Shown here piece by piece: positions 22,115 to 23,409 of a stretch of DNA of 23,409 nt. Position 1 is the first letter of the stretch. Each line of letters begins with the position of its first letter. This DNA is from Nocardioidaceae bacterium (GTDB lineage: Bacteria > Actinomycetota > Actinomycetes > Propionibacteriales > Nocardioidaceae): NCBI GenBank assembly GCA_013696015.1, contig JACCZI010000032.1, positions 1 through 23,409 on the forward strand, in the 5' to 3' direction. The position numbers and the translations under genes are program-made. A model generated the notes under the pieces. That model ran no database searches, was not told the DNA's origin, and worked only from the letters and a program-made list of their open reading frames with translations.

Positions 22115-23056
22115 TCAGGCGAGTGCGTCGAGCGCCGCGACCACCCGGGTGGCGCTGCCGCCGAGGCCCCACTGCTCTGCGAACGCAGTGAAGTCCGCAC
22201 GCTGCCGCGACGACAGTGGTGACATCAGCAGGTCGGGGTTCGCCAAGTCGAGATCGGTCACTACACGTACGACCGTCGGTGCCACCGCGAGGTAGTCGGC
22301 GGCTGCCAGGATCTTCGAGCGCAGCGCACCCGTCATCGGACCGTCCGGGTCCTGTGCGGCGCCGATGATGGCATCCAGGTCCCCGTGAGTGGCCAGCAGG
22401 TCGGCGGCAGTCTTGTCACCGATTCCCGCGACCCCGGGGAGCCCGTCCGATGCGTCGCCGCGCATGACGGCGAAGTCTGGGTACTGCTGCGGCAGGACGC
22501 GGTAGCGCGCCACTACCGCCCGGGCGTCGAGGCGCTCGTGCTTGCCCACTCCGCGCGCGATGTAAAGGACGCGGACCTCTCGGTCGTCGTCGATGACCTG
22601 GAACAGGTCGCGGTCGCCAGTGACGACGTCGACCGGTCCCTTCCACCGAGCCGCCAGGGTGCCGATGACGTCGTCCGCCTCATACCCCTCGGCTCCCACG
22701 ACGGCGATGCCCAGCAGCCGCAGCGCCTCGCGGATCAGCGGTACCTGCGCCGCGAGCGGGTCAGGTGTGATCTCGCGATCCGGAGCTCCCGCCACCTCCT
22801 CGACCACGCGGTGCGCCTTGTACGACGGGATGAGGTCGACTCGCCAATGCGGTCGCCAGTCGTCGTCCCAACAGGCGCACAGGGCGTCGGGGGAGTAGTC
22901 GCCCACCAGCCGGGCGATGAAGTCGAGAAGCCCCCGTACGGCGTTGACCGGGGTGCCGTCTGGCGCACGGATCGTGTCGGGTACGCCGAAGTAGGCGCGA
23001 AAGTACAGCGAGGCGGTGTCGAGCAATAGGCACTTCTGACCTGGCTCACCCAACAC
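22115..23056 (-). CDS. 5'-3' exonuclease of the PolI N-terminal-domain family
   Basis: 313 residues, a stand-alone FEN/PolI-type 5' nuclease. Metal-binding acidic residues occur in LLLDTAS (10-16, Asp13), YEADDVIG (125-132), VTGDRDLFQ (145-153) and GDASDGLPGVAGIGDKTAAD (200-219); the last is the helix-hairpin-helix DNA-binding segment. It probably removes 5' flaps or RNA primers during repair or replication. No polymerase domain follows. The position next to helY matches the mycobacterial order. GTG 23056 lies six bases after a TACCGT box on the minus strand, so the transcript is probably leaderless. Confidence 0.92.
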   Translation of the reverse strand: MLGEPGQKCLLLDTASLYFRAYFGVPDTIRAPDGTPVNAVRGLLDFIARLVGDYSPDALCACWDDDWRPHWRVDLIPSYKAHRVVEEVAGAPDREITPDPLAAQVPLIREALRLLGIAVVGAEGYEADDVIGTLAARWKGPVDVVTGDRDLFQVIDDDREVRVLYIARGVGKHERLDARAVVARYRVLPQQYPDFAVMRGDASDGLPGVAGIGDKTAADLLATHGDLDAIIGAAQDPDGPMTGALRSKILAAADYLAVAPTVVRVVTDLDLANPDLLMSPLSSRQRADFTAFAEQWGLGGSATRVVAALDALA

Positions 23057-23062
23057 CGGGTC

Positions 23063-23068
23063 ACGGTA
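23063..23068 (-). promoter_or_regulatory. -10 box (TACCGT) of the 5'-3' exonuclease, leaderless spacing
   Basis: On the minus strand 23068-23063 reads TACCGT, followed by six bases and GTG at 23056. It sits in the 18-base gap after the upstream channel gene's stop. Confidence 0.45.
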
Positions 23069-23074
23069 TCTCGA

Positions 23075-23409
23075 CTACGGCGGTGGCTGGGAGCGCGAGT
23101 CCGCTGACTCGTCGAGCCGTTTGCGTAGCGCCGGACCTCCCGCGCCAGTTCGTCGAGATCGGACTGCGTTTGTTGCTCTGCTCGCTCGACGCGGCCGATC
23201 CGCTCGACGAACCACGACGCGAGAGCGGCGGTCACGACGCCGAGCAGGGGCGATCCCGGCGACCATGAGTCCGACGGCGACAAGCCTGCCTGAGCCGGTC
23301 GTAGGGAAACGGTCGCCGTAGCCGACGGTCGTGACCGGTGACGGACCACCATGCCGCGTCCGGGAAGGTCGTGATGTTCGCACCGGGCGCGTCCCGACGA
23401 GTCGCGACC
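23075..23409 (-). pseudogene. Potassium-channel (ion_trans_2 type) C-terminus with three frameshifts; 5' part beyond window
   Basis: Pieces of one protein lie in different frames on the minus strand. Frame 1 gives TTFPDAAWWSVT (the pore helix) up to about 23336. Frame 2 gives TTVGYGDRFPTTGSGRLVAV (the selectivity filter TVGYGD and start of the last helix). Frame 3 gives LLGVVTAALASWFVERIGRV, then a coiled-coil segment ending REVRR. The final piece, LRKRLDESADSRSQPPP, ends at the stop codon 23077-23075. Joining them needs removal of one base near 23335-23338, one G/C in the run at 23247-23250, and insertion of one base near 23128-23132. The family is clear; whether the breaks are real or sequence errors at a contig end is not. 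Confidence 0.75.

Overview
This window comes from a high-GC actinobacterium. The evidence is the complete Pup-proteasome gene set, GTG starts, GC-rich third codon positions and many TANNNT -10 boxes placed a few bases upstream of start codons, as in leaderless transcripts. Gene order follows the mycobacterial block from the RecB-like exonuclease/trmI region to the helY/5'-3' exonuclease region. It differs in having an M50 protease and a DUF3866-type gene, a small membrane-protein gene and a GNAT gene after arc, and a Nudix-kinase fusion beside dop. I would not name a genus.

Layout. 1-846 (-): RecB-family exonuclease, cut by the window edge, under what looks like a perfect PafBC-type (RecA-NDp) damage promoter. 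898-2049 (+): M50 site-2 protease with a CBS-like tail. 2140-3075 (+): tRNA m1A58 methyltransferase TrmI. 3257-5832 (+): arc (proteasomal ATPase), a small membrane protein and a GNAT acetyltransferase, tightly linked. 5835-7118 (-): Nudix/aminoglycoside-phosphotransferase-like fusion, divergent from dop. 7164-8672 (+): dop. 8753-11077 (+): pup, prcB, prcA and a second Nudix hydrolase, all overlapping or closely spaced. 11227-12588 (+): pafA. 12659-13609 (+): lipoprotein with two FKBP domains. 13603-14718 (-): DUF3866-type protein. 14776-16718 (+): pafB and pafC. 16801-18391 (+): tatA, tatC and a small unknown protein. 18411-19307 (+): diacylglycerol/lipid kinase. 19326-22085 (+): HelY-type helicase. 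22115-23056 (-): 5'-3' exonuclease. 23075-23409 (-): potassium-channel end disrupted by three frameshifts.

How the genes work together. Dop deamidates the C-terminal Gln of Pup, PafA ligates Pup to substrate lysines, Arc recognises and unfolds pupylated proteins, and PrcA/PrcB degrade them. Dop also removes Pup. PafB and PafC, despite their names, form a WYL-family transcription activator of the LexA-independent DNA damage response. The only sequence I found in the window that matches its promoter motif drives the RecB-family exonuclease.

No rRNA, tRNA, CRISPR array, insertion sequence or prophage was seen, and there is no gene-free stretch over 300 bases. The core system is known. The less ordinary material is regulatory: the PafBC-type promoter, a spaced TGATCA-containing inverted repeat across the arc promoter, two abutting hairpins upstream of pafA, a possible leaderless upstream ORF before pup, and overlapping divergent -10 boxes at dop.
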